Assembly: GCA_022791735.1 (NCBI GenBank)
Contig: JAAVZQ010000096.1
Span: forward strand, 1 to 15,790
DNA: 15,790 bases
Direction of reading: 5' to 3'
Source: Clostridia bacterium
GTDB taxonomy: Bacteria; Bacillota; Clostridia; TANB77; CAG-508
Part shown: positions 7,189 to 14,254 of the stretch, one piece after another
Numbering within the stretch: position 1 is the stretch's first letter
Layout of the letters: each line of letters begins with the position of its first letter
Notes under the pieces: model-generated
What the model saw: only the letters and a program-made list of their open reading frames with translations
What the model was told of the DNA's origin: nothing
The model's database searches: none
Translations under genes and position numbers: made by a program

Positions 7189-7728
7189 TTAATAATTTTC
7201 TGCTTTAATTTCAAAATATGCTTTTGGGTGTGCACATACTGGGCATATCTCTGGTGCTTGTTTTCCAACTACAATATGACCGCAATTTCTGCATTTCCAA
7301 ATTCTGTCTCCATCTTTAGAAAATACTAATCCGTCTTTTACATTAGCAAGTAATTTTAAATATCTTTCTTCATGTTCTTTTTCTATTTTGCCAACTTCTT
7401 CAAAAAGAAATGCTATTTCGTTAAATCCTTCTTCCTTTGCTTCTTTTGCCATTCTAGCATACATATCTGTCCATTCATAATTTTCTCCTCCTGCTGCTGC
7501 TTGTAAATTATCTACTGTTGAAGGAATTTCTCCACCATTTAATAATTTAAACCATATTTTTGCATGTTCTTTTTCATTTTGTGCTGTCTCTTCAAATATT
7601 GCAGCAATTTGCTCATATCCATCTTTTTTTGCTTTACTTGCATAATATGTATATTTATTTCTAGCTTGTGACTCTCCTGCAAATGCTTCCCATAAATTTT
7701 TCTCTGTTTTTGAACCTTTTAATTCCAT
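7189..7728 (-). CDS. rbr: Rubrerythrin (peroxide reductase)
   Basis: This 179-residue protein has an N-terminal ferritin-like di-iron domain with Glu-containing helices (AFAGESQARNKYTYYA near 15-30, EETAQNEKEHA near 46-56, EEVGKIEKEHEERY near 109-122) and a C-terminal rubredoxin-like domain with CRNCGH (about 145-150) and CPVCAHPKAYF. It reduces hydrogen peroxide in the cytosol of anaerobes. AGGAGG lies 7 bases before the ATG. It is the first gene of an operon with rubredoxin. Two CGG triplets (GAC GGA, TGC GGT) are out of frame, and the frame is intact. A promoter is visible just upstream, with no evident operator. Confidence 0.96.
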   Translation of the reverse strand: MELKGSKTEKNLWEAFAGESQARNKYTYYASKAKKDGYEQIAAIFEETAQNEKEHAKIWFKLLNGGEIPSTVDNLQAAAGGENYEWTDMYARMAKEAKEEGFNEIAFLFEEVGKIEKEHEERYLKLLANVKDGLVFSKDGDRIWKCRNCGHIVVGKQAPEICPVCAHPKAYFEIKAENY

Positions 7729-7772
7729 AACCTAACCTCCTATATACCGTATTTATTATTAAATACATCTAT

Positions 7773-7801
7773 TTTATATCACATTTTCATGTAAAAATCA
7801 A
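7773..7801 (-). promoter_or_regulatory. Promoter of the rubrerythrin-rubredoxin operon
   Basis: On the minus strand TTGATT (7801-7796) and TATAAA (7778-7773) are 17 bases apart, about 45 bases before the rubrerythrin ATG. Confidence 0.6.
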
Positions 7802-7821
7802 GAATATTTTTCTATTTAAAT

Positions 7822-7848
7822 GAGGGGGGCAGAAACTCTGCCACCCTC
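7822..7848 (-). terminator. G+C-rich hairpin after the gene at 7864-8388
   Basis: GAGGG-GGCAGA pairs with TCTGCC-CCCTC around a short loop. On the minus strand it follows the stop codon of the upstream G+C-richer gene and is followed by ATTTAAAT, a modest T-tract. The plus strand has TTTTT after it, but no plus-strand gene needs it. Confidence 0.6.
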
Positions 7849-7863
7849 GGTTTTTGCGGGGAT

Positions 7864-8388
7864 TTACTTGATTTGGATTGCGACGTAGGCCTTTTTGGTT
7901 TTGGCAAAGTAGACGACTTTATAGCCAATCAAAGCCGAATGGTTTTCTCCGCCGACCAGACGCTCAATACGGCTGATGTTTTGGATGTCGCATACTCCAT
8001 AGGCCCATTGGTCATCTACCTCGTTGTAGATTTCTATCTCACACTTATCGCCAGAAACAGCGACCTGGCTGATATCGCCAGTGGTATCGCCCGCGGACTG
8101 TGTGCCATCCACTCCGTCCATTTCCGTCATCGCTTCCTTAATGCCTAAGTCAGCTAGCACGGAGACGATAGGAAGCTGCTGCCCGCAGTCCTGGATGTAG
8201 AGGTCTGCATCGACAATCTGCTCGGGTTTATCGACACCCAGAGCCTTGACGATCCGCTCCATTTCCTCTAAGGTAAAGCGGATTTCGAACCGGTAGCCCA
8301 AACCCACTTGCCCATTGTCATAGAGCTGTGTCTCAACGCTCCACCACAAGCCTTTGGTCTCTTCTACCTTGATAATTTTGCCAATCAT
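7864..8388 (-). CDS. G+C-richer gene of unknown function, 174 residues
   Basis: A soluble protein of 174 residues starting MIGKIIKVEETKGLWWSVET, with no signal peptide or membrane helix. The first 65 residues have alternating strands (GLGYRFEIRFTLEEMERIV). The middle is acidic and Gly/Thr-rich (DGVDGTQSAGDTTGD). The C-terminal part is strand-rich (GDKCEIEIYNEVDDQWAYGV ... GYKVVYFAKTKKAY). I recognise no family. Codons are far richer in G and C than in the neighbours, and CGG appears in frame twice (8292 and 8256) as Arg with no loss of frame, unlike the native genes. If CGG were skipped here, translation would stop within a few codons. It has its own promoter and terminator, which points to a transferred one-gene unit. 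The ATG is preceded by AAGGGGAA. Confidence 0.75.
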   Translation of the reverse strand: MIGKIIKVEETKGLWWSVETQLYDNGQVGLGYRFEIRFTLEEMERIVKALGVDKPEQIVDADLYIQDCGQQLPIVSVLADLGIKEAMTEMDGVDGTQSAGDTTGDISQVAVSGDKCEIEIYNEVDDQWAYGVCDIQNISRIERLVGGENHSALIGYKVVYFAKTKKAYVAIQIK

Positions 8389-8407
8389 ACAAGATTCCCC
8401 TTATTAA

Positions 8408-8437
8408 ATTAGTCTTTACTATTTAAGTAAAGCTAAT
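8408..8437 (-). promoter_or_regulatory. Leader hairpin of the gene at 7864-8388
   Basis: ATTAG-CTTTACT pairs with AGTAAAG-CTAAT around a five-base loop with one bulge, between the promoter and the ribosome binding site. It may protect or regulate the mRNA 5' end. Confidence 0.45.
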
Positions 8438-8440
8438 TAT

Positions 8441-8469
8441 ATTATACATCAATTATGTAAATTTTGCAA
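8441..8469 (-). promoter_or_regulatory. Promoter of the gene at 7864-8388
   Basis: On the minus strand TTGCAA (8469-8464) and a perfect TATAAT (8446-8441) are 17 bases apart. The promoter is AT-rich like the host, although the gene it drives is not. Confidence 0.7.
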
Positions 8470-8497
8470 ATACTCGCTTACTAATGTTGCAAACGAA

Positions 8498-8548
8498 TAA
8501 AAAGTACTATATTGCTGAACAGCAACAACGCAAGATAGTTCTTTTTAT
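8498..8548 (-). terminator. Hairpin downstream of spoVS
   Basis: ATAAAAAGTACTAT pairs with ATAGTTCTTTTTAT with one mismatch, and the loop holds a second small stem (TTGCTG/CAGCAA). It lies 8 bases after the spoVS stop. The A/T ends of the stem supply the T-run on the minus strand. Confidence 0.65.
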
Positions 8549-8556
8549 CTGTTTGA

Positions 8557-8820
8557 TTATGCTCTGCTTTCAACAAGAATCTTGATACCAGTCCTATCTT
8601 CACCTTCGACTTCAACTTCTGCAAAAGCTGGTACACATACTAAGTCTACTCCTGATGGTGCTACAAATCCTCTTGCTATCGCCACTGCCTTAATTGCTTG
8701 ATTTAATGCCCCTGCTCCAATTGCTTGCATCTCCGCTCTGTCATTTTCCTTTACCAATCCAGCTATTGCTCCTGCAACTGAATTTGGATTTGATTTTGAT
8801 GAAATTTTTAAAACTTCCAT
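8557..8820 (-). CDS. spoVS: Stage V sporulation protein S
   Basis: This 87-residue protein matches SpoVS closely in sequence and length (86 in B. subtilis, from memory): MEVLKISSKSNPNSVAGAIA, then VKENDRAEMQAIGAGALNQA and a C-terminal EVEGEDRTGIKILVESRA. SpoVS is a small Alba-like, probably nucleic-acid-binding protein that affects septation and spore coat development. I chose the ATG at 8820 because GGGAGG precedes it by 8 bases and the family starts here. It follows ymdB and rny, the order known from Bacillus, though with a separate terminator after it. The single CGG triplet (GCG GAG) is out of frame. Its presence supports an endospore-forming ancestry, although spoVS also persists in some non-spore-formers. 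Confidence 0.95.
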   Translation of the reverse strand: MEVLKISSKSNPNSVAGAIAGLVKENDRAEMQAIGAGALNQAIKAVAIARGFVAPSGVDLVCVPAFAEVEVEGEDRTGIKILVESRA

Positions 8821-8958
8821 TGTTTGTGCCTCCCATAATTTATTTTTTTGTTTCATTTGAACATTTATATTTATATTATATTTTGGAAGCAATGTCTAGT
8901 ACTTTTTGGAAATTTCTGGAAATTTCAATCGCGGTTTTTGTTAAATTTCGACTTGTTT

Positions 8959-9732
8959 TTACAAGTTAATCCTTTTTATAGCATTTACTTTACAATTTTC
9001 ATCATTTATTTCAAATATACATCCATTTAAAATACATTCACCTTTTGCAACTCTATACTTTTCTGGAAGAGTTGTAACAAACCTTTTAAGCGAAGCCTCT
9101 ATTTCCATTCCTATTACTGAATTTTTAGGTCCTGTCATTCCTACATCTGTAATATATCCTGTCCCTTTTTCTAATATTTTTTCATCTGCTGTTTGTACAT
9201 GTGTATGTGTTCCATAAATTGCAGTCACATCTCCGTCTAAATAGTAGCCCATTGCAATTTTTTCTGCTGTGGCTTCTGCATGGAAATCAACTATGATTAT
9301 ATCCGCTCCTTTTTCCTTTACTGATTTTATTATTTTTTTACAAGTCAAAAATGGATTTTCTGTTAGAACATTCATATCTGTTCTACCAATTAGATTTATT
9401 ACTGCTACTTTTCTATCTTTACAATTATATATATTATATCCTTTTCCACATACTCCTACCGGATAATTAGCAGGTCTTATTAATTTTGGATCATCTATAA
9501 ATGTAAATATATCTTTTTTACCCCAAGTGTGATTTCCCATTGTCACAACATCTGCCCCACTCTTTATAATCTCATCAAATTGTTTTTTTATAATGCCCAT
9601 CCCATCTGCTACATTTTCTCCATTTACTATAGTAAAATCTATATTATTTTCTTTCTTTATCTTCTCTATTTCTTGTGATAGCTTTTTTAGTCCACTATCT
9701 CCAACTAAATCACCTATTACTAAAATATTCAT
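8959..9732 (-). CDS. ymdB: YmdB-family metallophosphoesterase
   Basis: This 257-residue enzyme has the family's metal-binding blocks in order: MNILVIGDLVGDSG (1-14), NGENVADGMGI (38-48), GNHTWGKKDIF (66-76), VDFHAEATAEKIAMG (about 148-162) and GTHTHVQTADE (174-184). In Bacillus, YmdB hydrolyses cyclic nucleotide monophosphates or 2',3'-cyclic nucleotides and influences the choice between biofilm and motility. The substrate here is inferred from the family. It sits between rny and spoVS, a conserved neighbourhood that links it to RNA decay. Three CGG triplets are out of frame (GCG GAT, GAC GGA, CCG GTA), and the frame is intact. A terminator hairpin separates it from rny, so it may have its own promoter. 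Confidence 0.93.
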   Translation of the reverse strand: MNILVIGDLVGDSGLKKLSQEIEKIKKENNIDFTIVNGENVADGMGIIKKQFDEIIKSGADVVTMGNHTWGKKDIFTFIDDPKLIRPANYPVGVCGKGYNIYNCKDRKVAVINLIGRTDMNVLTENPFLTCKKIIKSVKEKGADIIIVDFHAEATAEKIAMGYYLDGDVTAIYGTHTHVQTADEKILEKGTGYITDVGMTGPKNSVIGMEIEASLKRFVTTLPEKYRVAKGECILNGCIFEINDENCKVNAIKRINL

Positions 9733-9794
9733 TTAATCACTTTCCTTTCACATGTACTATCATACTATATTTTTAGGATTTTAGCAAGAAAAAT

Positions 9795-9833
9795 AGAGAC
9801 AGTTCTAAAAAATGAATTTTTAGAACTGTCTCT
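9795..9833 (-). terminator. Intrinsic terminator after rny
   Basis: AGAGACAGTTCTAAAAA and TTTTTAGAACTGTCTCT form a perfect 17-base-pair stem with a five-base loop. On the minus strand TATTTTTC follows. It lies 12 bases past the rny stop. Confidence 0.9.
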
Positions 9834-9845
9834 TTAAACTTCATA

Positions 9846-11394
9846 CTACTTTGCGTATTCTATCGCTCTTGCCTCTCTTATTACATTTACTTTGATTTGT
9901 CCTGGATATTCCATTTCGTCTTCTACTTTCTTTGCAATATCTCTTGCCATGATTGTCATTTCTGCTTCTGTTACTTTTTCAGGTTTTACTATTATTCTAA
10001 CCTCACGGCCTGCTTGTATCGCATAAGATTTGTCAACTCCATCAAATGAATCTGCAATTTCCTCTAGCTTCTCTAATCTTTTGATATATGCTTCTAGTGT
10101 CTCACGTCTAGCACCTGGACGAGATGCAGATATACTGTCTGCTGCTTGTATCAAAACAGCTTCTAGTGTTTGTGCCTCTACATCTTCATGATGTGCTTCT
10201 ACCGCATTTATAACTAGTGGATTTTCCTTGAACTTTTTAAGTATCTCCACACCTATTTCTACATGTGTTCCTTCCATGTCGTGGTCTAATGCTTTTCCTA
10301 TATCATGTAAAAGTCCAGCACGTGCTGCTCTTTTACTATCTAGCCCTAGTTCTTCTGCCATAATTCTTGCTAAGTTCGATACTTCTATTGAGTGATTCAA
10401 TACATTTTGTCCATAGCTTGTCCTATATTTTAGTTTACCAATTAACTTGATTAACTCTGGATTTAATCCTATGACACCAGTTTCAAGTGTTGCTCTTTCA
10501 CCTTCTGATTTGATAGTTTCTGCAACTTCTTCTTTTGCTTTTTCCACCATTTCCTCTATTTTTGCTGGGTGAATTCTTCCGGTCTTCTATTAATTTTTCT
10601 AGTGCTATTTTCGCAACTTCTCTTCTTAATGGATCAAATCCTGATAGAACTACAGCTTCTGGTGTATCATCAATAATTAAATCTATTCCAGTAAGTGTTT
10701 CTAATGCTTTTATGTTTCTTCCTTCTCTACCTATTATTCTACCCTTCATATCATCACTTGGGAGTGCAACTATTGATACAGTAGTTTCTGATGTATGGTC
10801 TGCTGCACATTTTTGTATAGTGTATGTAAGGATTTCTCTGGCATTTTTTGTTGCTTCTTCTTTAGTCTTAGCTTCCAAATCCTTTATTATAGCTGCTTGT
10901 TCTGCTGTTATTTGTTTTTGTAATTGATCTAAAAGCATTGTTTTGGCATCTTCTGTAGTTAGTCCAGAAATTCTTTGTAATTCTTGTAGTTCTTTATCTA
11001 AAGTTTCTTGGATTTCGTTTTTCTTTCTTTCAATTTCTTGATTTTTTCTTTCTAAATCTTTTTCTTTGTTTTCAAAATTTGTTGCTCTTTTTTCTAGATT
11101 TTCTTCTCTTTGTATTAATCTTCTCTCTTGCGCTTGTACTTCGCCACGCCTTTCTCTAATCTCTTTTTCCGCTTCATTTCTCTCTTGCATAATTTCTTCT
11201 TTTGCTTTGAATACTTCTTCTTTCTTTATATTCTCCGCTTCTTTTCCTGCTAGTTCAATCAATCTCTTTGCTTCATTTTCTGCTCCTGAAATTTTTGATT
11301 CTGCAATTTTTTTTCTAATTATTATACCGATTGGAACAAATATTATTCCTGAGATTAGGACAGTGGCAATAATTATTATGATAGTATTTTCCAT
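9846..11394 (-). CDS. rny: Ribonuclease Y, intact across one CGG +1 shift
   Basis: RNase Y is the membrane-bound endonuclease that starts mRNA decay in Firmicutes. The restored 515-residue protein (about 520 in B. subtilis) has an N-terminal helix (residues about 5-26), a long charged coiled coil (about 35-180), a KH domain with GRIIGREGRNIKALE (about 219-233) and the HD domain with LLHDIGKALDHD (His363-Asp364). The KH and HD parts are joined by EDGRIHPAKIEEMV, which exists only if the C of an in-frame GAC CGG A at 10581 is skipped (Gly272). Segment lengths of 271 and 245 codons fit exactly. Without skipping, a 298-residue protein with KH but no HD nuclease domain would result. Four other CGG triplets in the gene are out of frame. 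It is followed by ymdB and spoVS. Confidence 0.95.
10579..10581 (-). other. CGG +1 shift site 10 (rny, GAC CGG A)
   Basis: ATA GAA GAC C GGA AGA ATT restores IEDGRIHPAKIEE, which is invariant in RNase Y. Confidence 0.95.
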
Positions 11395-11475
11395 AAAATT
11401 ACCTCTTTCCTATTTAATTTTCAATGTTCGTAATATAATATATATAACTAATTATTTTAGAATATATTTTAACTT

Positions 11476-11504
11476 ACTATAATATTTTATCATATTATTG
11501 TCAA
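11476..11504 (-). promoter_or_regulatory. Promoter of rny
   Basis: On the minus strand a consensus TTGACA (11504-11499) and TATAGT (11481-11476) are 17 bases apart. A second TTGACA eight bases upstream could pair with TAAAAT at spacing 16. About 80 bases of AT-rich leader precede the ATG. Confidence 0.65.
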
Positions 11505-11551
11505 CTGTCAAGTGTTTTTCAAAAATTTGTCAAGCGGACAGTTAAATTATT

Positions 11552-11784
11552 GTTACAATTCACAGCTAATATAATTAGATGTCCGCGCAGGGGAGATATA
11601 TATGATTTTTAAGAAACACCGCGTAAGCGACCAAACGAGCTTTGCGAGTGCGAAATGGAGTAACCGACATATTAAGCTACGCCGTCACGCACATTTAGAG
11701 GTTACGACACCAAGGTGTTCGAAGAAAATCATATATATCTTCCCGTGGCAGGACAGGTGAAACTATAAAGCTGTGAATTGTAAC
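11552..11784. repeat. Foldback element, copy 3, inside a perfect palindrome
   Basis: The core at 11581-11754 starts GTCCGCGCAGG and ends CCCGTGGCAGGAC. AGATATATATGATTTT (11594-11609) pairs perfectly with AAAATCATATATATCT (11725-11740). The interior (11610-11724) is G+C-richer, with short direct and inverted repeats such as GCGTAAGCGACC and GAGCTTTGCGAG, and no ORF. Outside the core, GTTACAATTCACAGCT (11552-11567) is perfectly complementary to AGCTGTGAATTGTAAC (11769-11784), separated from the core by 13 and 14 bases. It lies between the rny promoter and the end of topB. It could be a structured RNA or a mobile foldback; not recognised. Confidence 0.8.
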
Positions 11785-11792
11785 TAAATTAT

Positions 11793-11843
11793 TAATAACT
11801 ATCCACGGCAAGACAGACTATATTTTAAGCTAGAAATTGTAAC
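11793..11843. repeat. Partial 3' end of another foldback element
   Basis: TAATAACTATCCACGGCAAGAC (in part 11793-11806 and 11807-11814) matches the 3' end of copy 1 with a few changes. It is followed by AGCTAGAAATTGTAAC (about 11828-11843), a degraded version of the right arm of copy 3. No matching 5' half is present, so this looks like a decayed or partial duplication directly beside the topB stop. Confidence 0.55.
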
Positions 11844-13768
11844 TTAAATTACTAATTTATTTATCTTAGATTTTATATAATTTTCCAATTTTTGCATAAA
11901 TTCTTCACTATTTATTTCTTTTTTTGCAACCATTTCAAGCCCTTTTTCCCAACTAGCTGTAAGCTTCGGATTTAACATATCTGGCATTGAATTTCTTACC
12001 ACATCATAAATAAGCTCCCCTTTTTCTGTTGGAGTTACTACCTGTGTTTTTGCATTTATTCCTATATAATTGATTTTTTCAAGTTTTTTGATTATTTCTC
12101 CTCTTGTTGCACTTGTTCCAATTCCTGCACCTTTTATCTGTTCTCTTAGTTCTTCATCTTCAATCAGCTTTCCTGCATTTTCCATTGCAAGAATAATAGT
12201 CCCTGAATTATATCTAGTTGGTGGAGTAGTCTCCGAAGTTTTAATTTCAAAGTTTTTAATATTTATTTCTTGCCCTTTTTTTAGAGAACCTAAAACTTCT
12301 AGATCTCCATTATCTTCTGCCTCATCTTTTTCATCTTCTTTTTTAGGTTCTTGCTTTGGTTTTGCAATTTCTAAATAGCCCTTTTTTACACAAATTTTCC
12401 CGCTTGTGTTTAATTCCTCGTTCTCTATTCCGCACTTTAACTGATATCTTATTAAATTCAGCTGGTGGATAGAAAATGGCAAGAAATCTCTTAACTATTA
12501 ATTTATATACATTTTTTTGTAGTTCTTGCAATTTATCATAATTTCCAAATCCTTCTCCTGTTGGAATTATTGCATAGTGGTCTGTTATTTTGCTATCATT
12601 TACATATTTAGTTTTTAAAAGGTTTGTAGAATATTTTTCATCTATCATCTTTTTTATATATCCACTTATTTCTTCATCTTTGAAACCTTTTGCAAGCCCA
12701 TTTAAGTTCTTACTAATCACTTTTGCAACTGCTGTCGACAAAACCCTCGCATCTGTTCTAGGATATGTAACAAGCTTTTTCTCATATAATTCCTGAATTA
12801 TTGCAAGTGTTTCATCAGGCTTGATTTTAAACCTTTTTGTACACTCATTTTGTATTTCTGCTAGATTAAATAAAAGTGGTGCATTTTCTTTTGTTTTAGA
12901 TTTTTTTACCTCTACTATTTTTGCAGTTTTCCCATTAAATCCTGTTATGAACTCTTTGGCATCTACTTCTTTTTTGAAGCCACTATCATTATATAGTTTT
13001 GGAGATTCAAACATTTTAGATTTTTCTGTAACCTTCCATTCTGCCTTAAAAGTTTTATCTTCTCCAAATTCACCGAATTACTTTATAATATGGTATTTTT
13101 ACAAAGTTTCGTATTTCTCTTTCCCTTGAAACTACCATACCTAGTACACATGTCATAACTCTACCAACTGATACTGTAATCTTTTCCTCATTTATTTGTT
13201 TTGCAACTCTTCTGCCATATATTATAGATAAAAGTCTTGAAAAATTTATTCCAATTAAATAATCCTCTTTCGCTCTTAAATATGCCGAATCTGCAAGGCT
13301 ATCATATTCTGCTAAATCTTTTGCTTCATCTATACCTCTTTTTATTTCCTCTTCTGTTTGCGAATCTATCCATACTCTCTTTCTTAATTTTCCTGTAACA
13401 CCTGTTTCTTGCTCTACTAATCTATATATGTATTCTCCCTCGCGCCCAGAGTCAGTAGATACATATATTGTATCTACATCTTCTCTAAGTAATAAATCTT
13501 TTACTATGTTAAATTGTCTTTCTGTATTTGGAATTGTTTCGTATTTGTATTCTTTTGGTAAAAATGGAAGTGTGTCAAGTCTCCAAAATTTTAGATTTTC
13601 ATCATATTTTTCGGGATATGACATCGTAACTAGGTGTCCTACACACCAAGTTATTATCCAATCTTCGGATTCTAAATATCCATTTCTATTTTCTCCATTT
13701 ATTTTTAGTACTTTTGCAAATTCTCTTGCAACTGACGGTTTTTCCGTTATCAATAATTTTTTTGTCAT
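11844..13768 (-). CDS. topB: DNA topoisomerase III, intact across two CGG +1 shifts
   Basis: This type IA topoisomerase cuts one DNA strand and decatenates DNA. The restored 640-residue protein has the Toprim domain with LLITEKPSVAREFAKVLK (4-21) and the acidic metal site STDSGREGEYIYRLVEQE, then the catalytic tyrosine in LVTYPRTDARVLS (Tyr335). Its C-terminal region has the GIGTSATRGEI motif (IKGAGIGTSATRGEIIKKLE). Two in-frame CGG sites must be skipped: ATT CGG TGA (C at 13075, Gly232) and GTG CGG A (C at 12432, Gly446). Segments of 231, 214 and 196 codons fit exactly. At the first site a TGA stop follows CGG immediately in the unshifted frame, so without skipping the protein ends at 232 residues with no catalytic tyrosine. 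Four other CGG triplets are out of frame. It is shorter than B. subtilis TopB but near E. coli length, with no zinc ribbon. GGAG precedes the ATG. Confidence 0.94.
12430..12432 (-). other. CGG +1 shift site 12 (topB, GTG CGG A)
   Basis: GTT AAA GTG C GGA ATA GAG restores VKVGIENEELNTSGK and leads into the conserved C-terminal region. Confidence 0.92.
13073..13075 (-). other. CGG +1 shift site 11 (topB, ATT CGG TGA)
   Basis: AAA GTA ATT C GGT GAA TTT restores KVIGEFGED. In the zero frame TGA follows CGG directly. Confidence 0.93.
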
Positions 13769-13836
13769 TTTATTTCTCCGATTTTAAAGTCTAAATTTAT
13801 TATACACTATTTTTTTATTTTATCAAGTATTAAATT

Positions 13837-13874
13837 AAGACGCACATGTAATGTTTCTACTACATGTGCGTCTT
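13837..13874. terminator. Hairpin between topB and the G+C-richer gene at 13883
   Basis: AAGACGCACATGTA (13837-13850) pairs perfectly with TACATGTGCGTCTT (13861-13874) around a ten-base loop. On the minus strand it follows the stop at 13883 by 8 bases and is followed by AATTTAATAC, a weak T-tract. It probably ends the G+C-richer transcript. Confidence 0.7.
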
Positions 13875-13882
13875 AGCTGAGA

Positions 13883-14191
13883 TTAAGAAAATTCCACCGT
13901 AAAGCCGATGTCCTCAAGGTATTGAGCAAAATCTTCCGCCCTCATGGTGATGAACCTGCGTCTGCCTGCAATAAGACTTACAAATACGTTTCCAAAGAAA
14001 TCCCTTGGAGCCGGCGCCAGCGCCAACGTAACTTGGTCTTCTTTCATGCCTTCGAAAGTGGCCTCCACCTCAAGGACTTTCATCTCTCCCTGAAGTTCTT
14101 CCTCTTTCTCTTTGTACCTAAGGTACTCATCTCTCGTCATGATCATGAGAACCGCTTCTGGGTTCCGGTAATCCGGCATTCTTAATGTCAT
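13883..14191 (-). CDS. G+C-richer gene of unknown function, 102 residues
   Basis: A soluble 102-residue protein starting MTLRMPDYRNPEAVLMIMTR. A charged helix (RDEYLRYKEKEEELQGEMKV, about 20-39) is followed by strands (LEVEATFEG, QVTLALAPAP, GNVFVSLIAGRRRFITM), ending QYLEDIGFTVEFS. No signal peptide, no Cys, no known motif; I do not recognise it. Codon use is G+C-rich (GCG, CTG, GCC, ACC) unlike topB and queH on each side. CGG occurs in frame once (14167) as Arg after TAC. If the C were skipped there, the frame would close shortly after, so CGG must be read normally for a full product. It has a consensus promoter, an AAAGGGG ribosome binding site and a terminator hairpin, making it a self-contained unit. 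Confidence 0.75.
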   Translation of the reverse strand: MTLRMPDYRNPEAVLMIMTRDEYLRYKEKEEELQGEMKVLEVEATFEGMKEDQVTLALAPAPRDFFGNVFVSLIAGRRRFITMRAEDFAQYLEDIGFTVEFS

Positions 14192-14224
14192 TTTTACATA
14201 TCCCCTTTCGGATTTGATACTTAC

Positions 14225-14254
14225 ATTATACCATTTTTCTTGGTGTTATGTCAA
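14225..14254 (-). promoter_or_regulatory. Promoter of the gene at 13883-14191
   Basis: On the minus strand a perfect TTGACA (14254-14249) and a perfect TATAAT (14230-14225) are 18 bases apart. The TTGACA is the Leu-Thr codon pair just before the queH stop codon. Confidence 0.85.

Noticed and set aside
7873..8148. Plus-strand ORF inside 7864-8388
   Set aside because: It is a shadow of the G+C-richer minus-strand gene, which has promoter, ribosome binding site and terminator.
2708..13768. Explaining gpsA, der, the dCMP deaminase gene, rny and topB as pseudogenes
   Set aside because: Apart from the CGG sites all catalytic and binding motifs, lengths and ribosome binding sites are intact, no stops or other indels occur, and several are essential. 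Decay would give mixed lesions.
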